Position numbers and translations under genes: made by a program
The notes under the pieces: model-generated
Database searches by the model: none
The model's input: the letters and a program-made list of their open reading frames with translations, nothing else
What the model was told of the DNA's origin: nothing
Shown: in pieces, positions 8,544-17,628 of the stretch
Numbering within the stretch: the stretch's first letter is position 1
Layout of the letters: every line of letters starts with the position of its first letter
Assembly (NCBI RefSeq): GCF_003034915.1
Contig: NZ_PZJX01000002.1
Span: 1 to 64,000, forward strand
Direction: 5' to 3'
Origin: Mesorhizobium helmanticense
GTDB lineage: Bacteria; Pseudomonadota; Alphaproteobacteria; Rhizobiales; Rhizobiaceae
Length of the DNA stretch: 64,000 bases

Positions 8544-9587
8544 ATGTCCTCCGACGCCTCGCCAGCGCAAACTCCCGTCACCCTCCGCGAGGTGGCCGCG
8601 GCCGCCGGCGTCAGCGTTGCCACGGCCTCAAAAGCGCTGAACGGGCAGGGGCGGATGAAGGCGCAGACGCGCGAGCGTATTCGCGAGACGGCGCAGCGTC
8701 TGGGCTTTCGGCCGAACAGCCTGGCGCAGAGTCTGCTCAGGCGGCGCTCCTTCACCGTCGGGTTGCTCACCAACGATACCTATGGCCGCTTCTCGCTGCC
8801 GCTGATGTCGGGCGTTTCCGATGCGCTGGTCGATGCCGGCGTCTCGGTGTTCCTGTGCAATGTCGAGGACGACACGCGGCTCGCCCAGCTGCATGTCGAG
8901 GCCATGCTCGACAAGCGCGTCGACGGCATCATCGCCACCGGCAAGCGCATCGACCGCCATCTGCCGGTCGATCTCGCCAATCTTCGCATTCCCGTGATCT
9001 ATGCCTTCACCCAGCCCGATCCCGGCGCCATCGCCTTTGTGTCCGACGATGCCGGCGGCGCGCGTCTGGCGGTCGAGCATTTCTGCCGGCTGGGGAAGAA
9101 GCGCATCGCTCATGTCACCGGGCCCGCGAGTTTCGCCGTGGTGCATGCCCGGGCCGAGGCCTATCGCGACGTACTGACCGAGCACGGCCTGCCGGTCAGC
9201 GAGCCGCTGCTTGGCGCGTGGTCGGAAGCCTGGGGGCATGACGCCGTTGCAAAACTGTTCGGCGACAAGGCGGGCAGGGAAGGGGCGCCGGACGCCGTGT
9301 TCTGCGGCAACGACCAGATTGCGCGCGGCGTCATCGATGCGCTGCGCGAGCGCGGCATCGGCGTGCCCGACGATGTCGGCGTCATCGGCTTCGACAATTG
9401 GCAGATCGTGGCCGAGGCGACGCGCCCGCCGCTGAGCTCGGTCGACATGAACCTGGCAGCGCTCGGCCGCGAGGCCGGGCTCGCTCTGCTTTCGCTCGTC
9501 GGCGGCAAACCCGCCGAGCCGGGCATCAGGAAACTGCCGTGCCGGCTGGTGGTGCGTCAGTCATGCGGCCGTCCGCCGGGCGGTTAA
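8544..9587 (+). CDS. LacI family transcriptional regulator
   Basis: This 347-residue regulator has the LacI-type helix-turn-helix at its N-terminus (VTLREVAAAAGVSVATASKAL, residues about 13-33), the hinge region, and a periplasmic-binding-protein-like effector domain (RSFTVGLLTNDTYGRF onward, VIGFDNWQIVAEA near the C-terminus). It should sense a sugar and repress the ABC transporter and GH127 genes that follow on the same strand. Two identical operator-like sites lie just upstream of its start, so it probably also controls itself. The effector is unknown; an arabinose-containing saccharide fits the context. Confidence 0.93.
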   Translation: MSSDASPAQTPVTLREVAAAAGVSVATASKALNGQGRMKAQTRERIRETAQRLGFRPNSLAQSLLRRRSFTVGLLTNDTYGRFSLPLMSGVSDALVDAGVSVFLCNVEDDTRLAQLHVEAMLDKRVDGIIATGKRIDRHLPVDLANLRIPVIYAFTQPDPGAIAFVSDDAGGARLAVEHFCRLGKKRIAHVTGPASFAVVHARAEAYRDVLTEHGLPVSEPLLGAWSEAWGHDAVAKLFGDKAGREGAPDAVFCGNDQIARGVIDALRERGIGVPDDVGVIGFDNWQIVAEATRPPLSSVDMNLAALGREAGLALLSLVGGKPAEPGIRKLPCRLVVRQSCGRPPGG

Positions 9588-9666
9588 AGTCAATGCAAAG
9601 CGAATGGCCGTTGCGCGGGAGGCACGGCCAAATGAGGAGGAGAATACAACCATGAGGAGGAGAACC

Positions 9667-10908
9667 ATGAAGACCATGATTGCCGGGTTCGCGCTCGCCG
9701 CGAGCATCATTGCGTTACCGGCGGCAGCCGCCGAGACCGCCAACATCTGGGTGCGCGCCGACGGCTCGAATTTCATGCCGCGCATCGTCGATGCCTTCAA
9801 CAAAGGGCATGAGAACCAGATCAAGCTCGACATCATCCCCAATGCCGAGATCATCCCGAAATATGGCGCCGCCGCCGCCGGCGGCACGGCGCCGGACGCG
9901 CTGTCGCTCGACCTGATCTACACGCCGGCCTTTTCCGCCGCCGGCCAGCTCGAAGACATCACCGACTGGGCGAAATCGCTGCCCTATTTCGCCAGCCTGT
10001 CGCCGGCGCATGTCAAGACCGGCACCTACAAGGGCCGCATCTACGGCCTGCCGTTCTCGGCCGATAGCTCGGTGCTGATCTGGAACAAGAAGCTGTTCAA
10101 GCAGGCCGGGCTCGATCCCGAGAAGGGCCCGGCGAACTGGGCCGAGATCGAAGCCGACGCCGAAAAGGTCAACGCGCTCGGCGGCAACATCAAGGGCTTC
10201 TACTTCTCCGGCAATTGCGGCGGCTGCAACATCTTCACCTTCACGCCGCTGATCTGGGCCTCGGGCGGCGATATCCTCTCAGAAGACGGCTCCAAGGCGA
10301 CGCTGGACAGCCCGCAACTGCGCGGCGCCATCGACCTCTACCGCTCGATGGTCAAGAAGGATCTGGTGCCGTCGGGCGCGCAGACCGACACCGGCTCCAA
10401 CTTCTTTGCCGCCTTTGCCGCCGGCAATATCGGTATTTCGCCGTCGGGCGCCTTCGCCATCGGCGCGCTCAACACGCAATATCCCGATGTCGACTATGGC
10501 GTCACCTTCCTGCCGGGCAAGGATGGCGGCTGGTCGTCCTTCGCCGGCGGCGACAATTTCGTCGTCACCAAGGGCACCACGAAGCTTCCCGTGGTGAAGG
10601 AGTTCCTCGACTTCGCCTATTCGCTCGAAGGCCAGACCATTTTGGCCAAATATGGCAGCCTGCCCGTGCGCGGCGACATCGCCAAGGACGCGCTGAAAGA
10701 CCTCGACCCGCGCTACCAGATCGCCGCCGAAGCCATGGCCAAGGGCCGCACGCCCTATTCGGTGGTGTTCAACGATCTGATCAACTCCGCCAACGGCCCG
10801 TGGAACCAGATGGTCAACGAGGTCTTCTTCGGCGACGATGTCGACGGCGCGATATCGAATGCGCAGGAGACCATGCAGTCGATCATCGACCAGGCGCCGC
10901 AGAAGTAG
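9667..10908 (+). CDS. ABC transporter sugar-binding protein (family 1)
   Basis: This 413-residue periplasmic solute-binding protein belongs to the carbohydrate family 1. A signal peptide (MKTMIAGFALAASIIALPAAAA) ends near residue 22. The mature part begins ETANIWVRADGSNF and contains conserved sugar-binder segments (YGLPFSADSSVLIWNKKLF). The start at 9667 is preferred because an aggagg ribosome site lies just upstream and the signal peptide then begins normally; in-frame ATGs at 9652 and 9604 are less likely. It sits 17 codons after the LacI gene stop and before two permeases, so it is the substrate-recognition part of this importer. Confidence 0.93.
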   Translation: MKTMIAGFALAASIIALPAAAAETANIWVRADGSNFMPRIVDAFNKGHENQIKLDIIPNAEIIPKYGAAAAGGTAPDALSLDLIYTPAFSAAGQLEDITDWAKSLPYFASLSPAHVKTGTYKGRIYGLPFSADSSVLIWNKKLFKQAGLDPEKGPANWAEIEADAEKVNALGGNIKGFYFSGNCGGCNIFTFTPLIWASGGDILSEDGSKATLDSPQLRGAIDLYRSMVKKDLVPSGAQTDTGSNFFAAFAAGNIGISPSGAFAIGALNTQYPDVDYGVTFLPGKDGGWSSFAGGDNFVVTKGTTKLPVVKEFLDFAYSLEGQTILAKYGSLPVRGDIAKDALKDLDPRYQIAAEAMAKGRTPYSVVFNDLINSANGPWNQMVNEVFFGDDVDGAISNAQETMQSIIDQAPQK

Positions 10909-11065
10909 ACTGGCGCCGATCCGGCCGCCCGCCCGTCTCCCTGGTGCGGCGGCCGGACATTTGCATTCGTCCAACATCACGGCTGTCTTGCATGGAAGCT
11001 TTGAAGCATCTGTCCGGTCTGCTCTCACCTCTGATCCCTTTCCACGAGGAGGAGAGCAATTCTAG

Positions 11066-11210
11066 CTTGGGTTCCTCGCCCCCGCGGAGTGGGGGAGAGG
11101 TGGCTCGGCGAAGCCGAGACGGAGAGGGGGCTTTCGTAGGGCGCAGTCCCCCTCTCCGTCCGCTTCGCGGCCACCTCTCCCCCGCCGTTGGCGGGGGCGA
11201 GGAACCCAAG
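11066..11210. repeat. Long hairpin repeat (family C) inside the ABC operon
   Basis: The 355-base gap between the binding-protein and permease genes holds no gene. It contains a 145-base near-perfect inverted repeat whose outer arms are cttgggttcctcgccccc and its complement, with inner arms around agacggagagggggc. A fragment of another repeat (ccacaagggggaggg) lies just before the permease start at 11264 and provides its ribosome binding site. The hairpin could lower expression of the permeases relative to the binding protein. Confidence 0.8.
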
Positions 11211-11263
11211 CCTTGTCGGGTCGTGCCGCAATCTTCCTACCCTCGCCACAAGGGGGAGGGTAA

Positions 11264-12190
11264 ATGACCACCATCGCAACCACCTCCGCCCCCGCGCGCC
11301 GGCGAAAACTGGTCGGCGCCGGCCGCCGGCAGTGGATCGGCTTGCTCTATGTCGCGCCGGCCGTGGCGCTGGTCACCGTCTTCTTCATCATACCGCTCGG
11401 CATGACGGCATGGATGTCGCTGCACAACTGGCCGCTGATGGGCGCGCATAGCTTCATTGGCCTCGACAATTACGCGGCGATCCTGCGCGACAACAGGTTC
11501 TGGAATGCACTGCGCTTCACCGGCTATTACACGGTGATCGTCACCATCGCGATCTTCGCCGTCGCCTTTCCGCTGGCGCTGTTCATCGAGCGGCCGCGCC
11601 AGCTCACCGGCTTCTACCGCACGTCCTTCTTCATGCCGGCCGTCGTCGGCTTCGCCTCGGCCAGCCTGCTGTGGTCTTGGCTCTTGAATGTCGATTCCGG
11701 CCTGTTCAGCCCGGCCGCCTTCCAGCTCGGTCTGACCGAGAAGAAGGTCAATCTGCTGGCCACCTTCCAGCCGGCCTTCTGGTCGATCATCGCCATGGTG
11801 GTCTGGAAGGTGGCCGGCTTCACCATGATCATCCTGATGACGGGCCTGCAATCGATCCCGCCCGACCTGCAGGAGGCGGCAATGATCGACGGGGCAGGGC
11901 CGTTCGCCCGCTTCCGGGCGATCACGCTGCCCCTGATGCGCCGCACGCTGGCGCTCGCCCTGATCCTGTCGGTCGCCGGCTCGGTGCTCGCCTTCGACCA
12001 GTTCTACATCATCCTGCGCGGCGGCCCGCGCAACCAGACGCTGACCGCCGTCTACTGGATCTTCAACCAGTCCTTCGTCTCGTTCAAGCTAGGCTATGGC
12101 GCAGCCCTGTCGATGATCCTGCTGGTCATCCTGGTCGCGCTCAGCCTCGTCCAGCTCTGGCTGCTGCGCAAGCCCGAGGGGGTCGACTGA
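11264..12190 (+). CDS. ABC sugar transporter permease (MalF/UgpA type)
   Basis: This 308-residue inner-membrane permease has about six transmembrane helices, the first at LLYVAPAVALVTVFFIIPLG. The EAA loop, EAAMIDGAGPFARFRAITLP, docks the ATPase. Together with the following permease it forms the channel for the saccharide caught by the upstream binding protein. Its stop overlaps the start of the next gene (ATGA). The ribosome site aagggggagggt comes from a repeat fragment. No ATPase gene is in the locus, so a shared MsmK/UgpC-type ATPase elsewhere is needed. Confidence 0.93.
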   Translation: MTTIATTSAPARRRKLVGAGRRQWIGLLYVAPAVALVTVFFIIPLGMTAWMSLHNWPLMGAHSFIGLDNYAAILRDNRFWNALRFTGYYTVIVTIAIFAVAFPLALFIERPRQLTGFYRTSFFMPAVVGFASASLLWSWLLNVDSGLFSPAAFQLGLTEKKVNLLATFQPAFWSIIAMVVWKVAGFTMIILMTGLQSIPPDLQEAAMIDGAGPFARFRAITLPLMRRTLALALILSVAGSVLAFDQFYIILRGGPRNQTLTAVYWIFNQSFVSFKLGYGAALSMILLVILVALSLVQLWLLRKPEGVD

Positions 12191-13047
12191 TGGCGCAGGC
12201 AAGAAGCCGCAACAGCCGCCTCTGGCTCGGTTTTGCCGAGCATGCCACCGGCATTGTCGCCTCGCTGCTGTTCCTGGCGCCGATCGTCTGGACCGTGTTG
12301 TCGGCCTTCAAGCCGGCCGGCGAAGCGCGCCTGCCGCCACTGCCGCCCTGGCCGACGACGGGATTTTCGGTCGAGAACTATGCCACGCTCAACACCTTCG
12401 GCGACGGTCTGTGGCTGCCGGCGCAAAACAGCCTCTATGTGTCTGTCATGACGGTGGTGTTTTCCGTCATCGTCGGCGTGCTCGCCGGCTACGGCTTTTC
12501 ACGCTTCCGCTTTCCGTTCAAGGACGCGCTCTTCATCGTCATCCTGTCGACGATCATGATCCCGTTCCAGTCGATCCTGACGCCGATCTTCCTGGTGCTG
12601 ACCAAGATCGGCCTGCACAACACACTGACCGGGCTGGTCTGCGTCTATGTCACGCTGCAATTGCCGTTCTCGATCTTCATGATGCGCAACGCCTTCGACG
12701 CGGTGCCGCGCGAGATCGAGGAGGCCGCCCGCATGGACGGCGCCAACAATGTCACCATGCTGCTGAGGGTGATGCTGCCGCTGGTCTGGCCGGGCATCGT
12801 CACCATCGCGCTGTTCGCCTTCCTCGGCGCCTGGAATGAGTTCCTGGCGGCCCTGGTGCTGATGACCGACCAGTCGAAATTCACGCTGCCGATCATGATG
12901 ACCGCGCTGCAGTCCGGCCGCTTCGGCGCCATCGACTGGGGCGCGGTGCAGGCCGGTGTCACCGTGATGATGGTGCCGTGCCTGATCCTCTTCCTGCTGC
13001 TGCAGCGCTTCTACATCCGCGGCCTCATGGCAGGGGCCGTGAAGTGA
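12190..13047 (+). CDS. ABC sugar transporter permease (MalG/UgpE type)
   Basis: This 285-residue permease starts at the ATG overlapping the stop of the previous permease. It has six predicted membrane helices and the EAA loop EEAARMDGANNVTMLLRVML, typical of MalG-like carbohydrate permeases. The longer open frame upstream of 12190 is only the alternate frame of the first permease. It works as a heterodimer with that permease. The GH127 gene follows 25 bases later, so transport and intracellular hydrolysis are probably co-expressed. Confidence 0.93.
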   Translation: MAQARSRNSRLWLGFAEHATGIVASLLFLAPIVWTVLSAFKPAGEARLPPLPPWPTTGFSVENYATLNTFGDGLWLPAQNSLYVSVMTVVFSVIVGVLAGYGFSRFRFPFKDALFIVILSTIMIPFQSILTPIFLVLTKIGLHNTLTGLVCVYVTLQLPFSIFMMRNAFDAVPREIEEAARMDGANNVTMLLRVMLPLVWPGIVTIALFAFLGAWNEFLAALVLMTDQSKFTLPIMMTALQSGRFGAIDWGAVQAGVTVMMVPCLILFLLLQRFYIRGLMAGAVK

Positions 13048-13072
13048 CCAACCGCATTCGAACGGAGTTAAG

Positions 13073-15067
13073 TTGATGACCGCATCGCAATCCGCCAAAA
13101 AGATCTCCGCATCGGGCGGGCCGAAGCTCGCCTTCCGGCCGCTGCCCGTGCCGCAGGTCGATATCAGAGGTTTTTGGGGCGACCGTGTCGATGCGGTGGC
13201 ATCGCGCACCGCCGACATCCTCTATGATCGCTGTGTCGAAGCGCGCATGCTGGAGCAGATCGACCCCGACCGGCCATCGCCCGGCGTCGTCATCCCGTTC
13301 CATTCTCCCTCACCCGACGAGGCGGCAAGCCAGGGCGCCGAATTCACCGGCTCGACGGTTACCACACAGATGTTCTGGGATTCCGATTGGGGCAAGACGA
13401 TCGAGACCGCCGCCTACTCGCTCTACCGCCGCCGCAATGACAGCCTGGAAAGGAAGATCGACGCCGTCATCGACATGTACGGCAAGCTGCAGCAGCCCGA
13501 CGGCTATTTGTCGAGCTGGTATCAGCGCATTGAGCCCGGCAAGCGCTGGACCAACCTGCGCGACTGCCACGAGCTCTATTGCGCCGGCCATTTGATCGAA
13601 GGCGCGGTCGCCTATTACCAGGCCACGGGAAAGCGCAAGCTGCTCGACATAATGTGCCGCTATGTCGACCATATCGCCGACACTTTCGGTCCCGGGCCCG
13701 GCAAGAAGAAGGGCTATTGTGGCCATGAGGAGATCGAGCTGGCGCTGGTCAAGCTGGCGCGGGCAACGGGCGAGCAGAAATACATGGACCTGGCAAAATA
13801 CTTCGTCGACCAGCGCGGCCAGCAGCCGCATTATTTCGACGAGGAGGCGCGCGCACGCGGCACCGACCCGAAAGCCTATCATTTCAAGACCTACGAATAC
13901 AGCCAGTCGCATAGGCCTGTGCGCGAGCAGGACAAAGTCGTCGGCCATGCGGTGCGGGCGATGTATCTGTTTTCCGGCATGGCCGATATCGCCACCGAAT
14001 ATGGCGACGACACACTCAGGGTGGCGCTCGACCGTCTCTGGGACGATCTGACGACCAAGAACCTCTACATCACCGGAGGCATAGGCCCGTCCGCGCACAA
14101 TGAGGGTTTTACGGCTGACTACGATCTGCCCAATGAGACCGCCTATGCCGAGACCTGTGCCTCGGTCGGCCTGGTGTTCTGGGCCAGCCGCATGCTCGGC
14201 ATGGGGCCGAACGCGCGTTACGCCGACATGATGGAGCGGGCGCTCTACAATGGCTCGATCTCGGGCCTGTCGCTCGACGGCTCGCTGTTCTTCTACGAGA
14301 ATCCGCTGGAAAGCCGGGGCAAGCACAATCGCTGGAAATGGCACCGCTGCCCCTGCTGTCCGCCCAATATCGGCCGCATGGTCGCTTCGATCGGCAGTTA
14401 TTTCTACGGCCTGTCGGACGACGCGCTCGCCGTCCATCTCTACGGGGACAGCACGGCCCGCTTCGACATATCAGGCCGGCAGGTCGAACTCATCCAGACC
14501 AGCAATTATCCCTGGGACGGCGCGATTTCGATCGAGGTTGAGCCGGAAGCGCCGGTCGAATTCACGCTGCATCTGCGTATCCCTTCCTGGTCCCGCAAGG
14601 CGGCGCTCACGGTGAATGGCGCACCAGTCGATCTCGATACCGTCATGGGCGACGGCTATGCCGCGATCCGGCGCGAATGGCGCAAGGGCGACCGCGTCGA
14701 TCTCGATCTCGAAATGTCGATCGCCCGTCTCTTCGCCAACCCGCAGGTGCGCCAGGATATCGGCCGCGTGGCACTCGCGCGCGGTCCGCTGATCTATTGC
14801 GTCGAGGAAACCGATAATGCCGGCCAACTCCACCGCATCACTCTGCCGCGCACGGCCAAAGTCGAGGCGCATAAGGAGCAAAACCTTCTGGGCGGCGTCG
14901 TTACGCTCTCGGCCATCGGCAGCAAGGAGGCGGTGGAAAATTGGGAAAGCGGCCTCTACCGCACCGATCCGCCGGCCACCGAACAGGCTAAGCTCAAGGC
15001 CGTGCCGTACTTTGCCTGGGACAACCGCGAACCGGGCGAGATGCTGGTCTGGTTGCGGGACGGGTGA
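13073..15067 (+). CDS. Glycoside hydrolase family 127 beta-L-arabinofuranosidase-like protein (DUF1680)
   Basis: This 664-residue cytoplasmic enzyme is of the GH127 type, whose characterised member HypBA1 removes beta-L-arabinofuranose using a zinc-bound cysteine nucleophile. The expected zinc site is present: Glu360 and Cys362 in YAETC, and Cys428-Cys429 in RCPCCPPN. The alpha/alpha-barrel occupies the first two thirds, and a beta-sandwich (EFTLHLRIPSWS) follows. There is no signal peptide, so it acts on imported sugars. It is the last gene of the LacI-ABC locus, which suggests that the imported substrate is an arabinofuranoside. Other sugar specificities exist in the family. Confidence 0.9.
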   Translation: MMTASQSAKKISASGGPKLAFRPLPVPQVDIRGFWGDRVDAVASRTADILYDRCVEARMLEQIDPDRPSPGVVIPFHSPSPDEAASQGAEFTGSTVTTQMFWDSDWGKTIETAAYSLYRRRNDSLERKIDAVIDMYGKLQQPDGYLSSWYQRIEPGKRWTNLRDCHELYCAGHLIEGAVAYYQATGKRKLLDIMCRYVDHIADTFGPGPGKKKGYCGHEEIELALVKLARATGEQKYMDLAKYFVDQRGQQPHYFDEEARARGTDPKAYHFKTYEYSQSHRPVREQDKVVGHAVRAMYLFSGMADIATEYGDDTLRVALDRLWDDLTTKNLYITGGIGPSAHNEGFTADYDLPNETAYAETCASVGLVFWASRMLGMGPNARYADMMERALYNGSISGLSLDGSLFFYENPLESRGKHNRWKWHRCPCCPPNIGRMVASIGSYFYGLSDDALAVHLYGDSTARFDISGRQVELIQTSNYPWDGAISIEVEPEAPVEFTLHLRIPSWSRKAALTVNGAPVDLDTVMGDGYAAIRREWRKGDRVDLDLEMSIARLFANPQVRQDIGRVALARGPLIYCVEETDNAGQLHRITLPRTAKVEAHKEQNLLGGVVTLSAIGSKEAVENWESGLYRTDPPATEQAKLKAVPYFAWDNREPGEMLVWLRDG

Positions 15068-15118
15068 GGGGCCGCAGCGCCTTCATGCGTTGCGTCGTTT
15101 GCCAAACAGCAGCTTGCG

Positions 15119-15919
15119 CTACAGGCGCACGAAGGCCGTGAGCGGCAGATGATCGGAGGCGACCCGCGAAAGCGGGGTGTCATGCGCTTCGACGGCCGAG
15201 ATCATCCCGTGCCGGTTGGCCATGATCCGGTCGAGCGCCAAGAGCGGAAGGCTCGATGGAAAGGTGGGAACCGCCGGCGGCAACGGGCCAAAGGTCGTAT
15301 GCAGCGTGTTCAGGGAGGAACGGTTTCCGAGCCGCCATTCGTTCAGGTCGCCGAGCAGCAGCGTCGGCCTTTCGTCGGCGCTGCTCATGATGTCGAGCAC
15401 GACACGGGCCTGCTCGGAGCGCGAGCGGCGCAGCAGGCCGAGATGGGCCGCGATGACGCGCAGCGTCGGTTTGTCGTCGAGATCGATCTCGGCAACGAGC
15501 GCCCCCCGCGGCTCGAGCCCCGGCAGCTTGATCTGGTGCACGTCGCGCACGGTGCCGCGCTTGAACAGAAGCACATTGCCGCGCCAGCCATGTCCCTTGC
15601 CGTTTCCGGCAATCGGCACCGGCACCAGTCCCGTTTCCATTTCCAGGCGGGCAAGATCGAGCAGTCCGGCTCGATCGCCAAAGCGGTTGTCGGCCTCCTG
15701 CAGCGCGATGACATCCGGGCTGATTTCCCGGATGACGCGAGCGGTGCGTTCGGGATCGAATTTCCGGTCGACGCCGATGCATTTGTGGACGTTATAGGAG
15801 GCAACCACCATTTCGGTGTCGTCAGTCCGCTTGCGCTGCTCGGATTTTGCCTTCCGCGCATTTCTGGCGCGGATCGACACCAGCACGGTCTCCGGAAGGC
15901 TGCGTTCGTTCTTATGCAT
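15119..15919 (-). CDS. Endonuclease/exonuclease/phosphatase family protein
   Basis: This 266-residue protein has the metal-dependent EEP fold shared by DNase I, AP endonucleases and inositol phosphatases. Motifs run in order: SYNVHKCIGVDR, VIALQEAD (metal Glu), GDLNEWR (catalytic Asp/Asn) and SDHLPL (Asp/His). The start at 15919 (MHKNER) is chosen because it lies just after the stop of the cardiolipin synthase gene and upstream codons overlap that gene. It is probably co-transcribed with that gene (25-base gap); similar EEP/cls pairs suggest a link with phospholipid metabolism, but the substrate is unknown. Confidence 0.88.
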   Translation of the reverse strand: MHKNERSLPETVLVSIRARNARKAKSEQRKRTDDTEMVVASYNVHKCIGVDRKFDPERTARVIREISPDVIALQEADNRFGDRAGLLDLARLEMETGLVPVPIAGNGKGHGWRGNVLLFKRGTVRDVHQIKLPGLEPRGALVAEIDLDDKPTLRVIAAHLGLLRRSRSEQARVVLDIMSSADERPTLLLGDLNEWRLGNRSSLNTLHTTFGPLPPAVPTFPSSLPLLALDRIMANRHGMISAVEAHDTPLSRVASDHLPLTAFVRL

Positions 15920-15944
15920 GCGCCTGCTGCTTATTCCCTTGCTT

Positions 15945-17405
15945 CTAGAGATAGGGCGATCCCAACCACAGCACACGGTCGAACAGACGAACGATGAATG
16001 GTCGTGCTCGCAGGGCTTCGAGCGTTACGGGCACGGCACAGGCGATCGCCGAAGCGATCCTCTCCTCGACCTCCGAGGCAAAGCCGGCGTCGAGAACCTC
16101 CATATCGATCTCGAAATTCAGCCTCAGCGACCGGGCATCGAGATTGGACGATCCGACATAGGCCCACACGCCATCGATCGACATCAATTTCGAATGGTCG
16201 AACGAGCCCTCGTGGCGCCAAACGCGGCAATAGTGCTTCAGCACCTGGTCGAACTGGGCCGTCATCGCGCGGTCGACGAGGAAAAGGTTGTTCACGGCCG
16301 GCACGACGATATCGATTTCGACACCGCGCCGGCCGGCTGTCGTCAGCGCGCTGATCAGTTCCCGGTCCGGCAGGAAATAGGGCGACATGATGCGGATCGA
16401 TTTGCGGGCGACGGAAAATGCCCCGATCAGCAATTTGTGGTTCGTTTCGATGCTGGCATCCGGCCCTGTTGCCACGGCGCGCACCAGCATCGGCTGGCCG
16501 GGCGGCGGCGAGAGGTCTTCTATTTGCCAGATGTCGCCTTTCAATGCCTCGTTGCCGGCGAAGCGCCAGTCCTCGGCCGCAACCGAGAAAAGGTCTGATA
16601 CCACCGGGCCGGTGACCTGGAAATGCGTGTCCCTGGAGCTGTCGGGGCCGGCGAATTCGGCTGAAAAGCCCTTGCGGATGTTCATGCCTCCCGTGAACGC
16701 GACCATGCCGTCGATGACCAGGATTTTCCTGTGGGTTCTCAAATTAGCATAGGGAAGTCTCAGGCCCATGACGATATTGCCGTTGAAAAGATCGACGGTG
16801 ATATCAGCCTCCTTGAGCTGCTTGAGGATGCTGGGCACCGAGTAGCGCACGCCGACCGCGTCGATCAGCACGCGTACGGTCACGCCGCGGCGGACGGCAC
16901 GGCCAAGCGATTCGACGAAAAGCCGCCCGGCGGCATCATTGTCGAAGATGTAGGTCTCGAGAAGGACACTTCGCGTGGCGCCATCGATCGCCCGGCACAT
17001 CGCCCCATAGGCCTCATCGCCCGTCCGCAGCACCGAGATCGTGTTTCCATAAGTCAAAGGGCGCCGCGCCACCCTGTCGCCCAACGTTTTCAGTCCGGCA
17101 AACCGCTGGCCGTATTGTGCCGTGATCAATGCCTCCGTGGCGGTGTCGTGGTCTTGCTTTGCCGAAGCGGCCTCGCCGGGCAAGGGCCGCATGGCGCTGA
17201 TCGTCGCGCGGCGGATTCGATTGATGCCGGCGATGGCATAGATGATTACGCCAAGGAATGGCGAAAGCAGCATCACGCCCACCCACCCGGTGGCGGCGCG
17301 CACGTCTTCCTTCGTCATGACGGCATGGACGATGCCGACTGTCGCCATCATCCCTGAAATGATCGCGAGGATCTGGGGCCAGTGGGTCGCTAGGGCCTGC
17401 AACAT
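15945..17405 (-). CDS. cls: Cardiolipin synthase (phospholipase D family)
   Basis: This 486-residue membrane enzyme probably joins two phosphatidylglycerols to form cardiolipin. Two N-terminal transmembrane helices (about residues 8-30 and 38-58) are followed by two HKD motifs, HRKILVID in the first half and HSKLMSID in the second. The length and architecture match bacterial ClsA-type synthases. The N-terminal membrane pair separates it from soluble phospholipases D. It is followed by the EEP gene. ClsA is more likely than ClsB or ClsC, which lack this N-terminus. Confidence 0.88.
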   Translation of the reverse strand: MLQALATHWPQILAIISGMMATVGIVHAVMTKEDVRAATGWVGVMLLSPFLGVIIYAIAGINRIRRATISAMRPLPGEAASAKQDHDTATEALITAQYGQRFAGLKTLGDRVARRPLTYGNTISVLRTGDEAYGAMCRAIDGATRSVLLETYIFDNDAAGRLFVESLGRAVRRGVTVRVLIDAVGVRYSVPSILKQLKEADITVDLFNGNIVMGLRLPYANLRTHRKILVIDGMVAFTGGMNIRKGFSAEFAGPDSSRDTHFQVTGPVVSDLFSVAAEDWRFAGNEALKGDIWQIEDLSPPPGQPMLVRAVATGPDASIETNHKLLIGAFSVARKSIRIMSPYFLPDRELISALTTAGRRGVEIDIVVPAVNNLFLVDRAMTAQFDQVLKHYCRVWRHEGSFDHSKLMSIDGVWAYVGSSNLDARSLRLNFEIDMEVLDAGFASEVEERIASAIACAVPVTLEALRARPFIVRLFDRVLWLGSPYL

Positions 17406-17628
17406 TGCCGAACTATCCAGCGCGCGGCCGCGGAACGCAATGCATCTGCTTATTCCCGGTGTTGACGGGCTGTGCCCTGCGCCTCACTGTCGAAGGGCGG
17501 AGCCGGCCGCCTGTCGATGGTCGTAGTGGCGCACATGCCGCTTCGCCCATTGCAGAAGCGGCATCGGGACAATAGATGGTGCTGCAACGGCCGCCCCAAT
17601 AGCCGGCTGAAAAAGCAGGATCACCAGT

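Noticed and set aside
15149..15997. Long open frame opposite the EEP nuclease gene
   Set aside because: It is the antisense shadow of a real high-G+C gene with clear catalytic motifs on the other strand.
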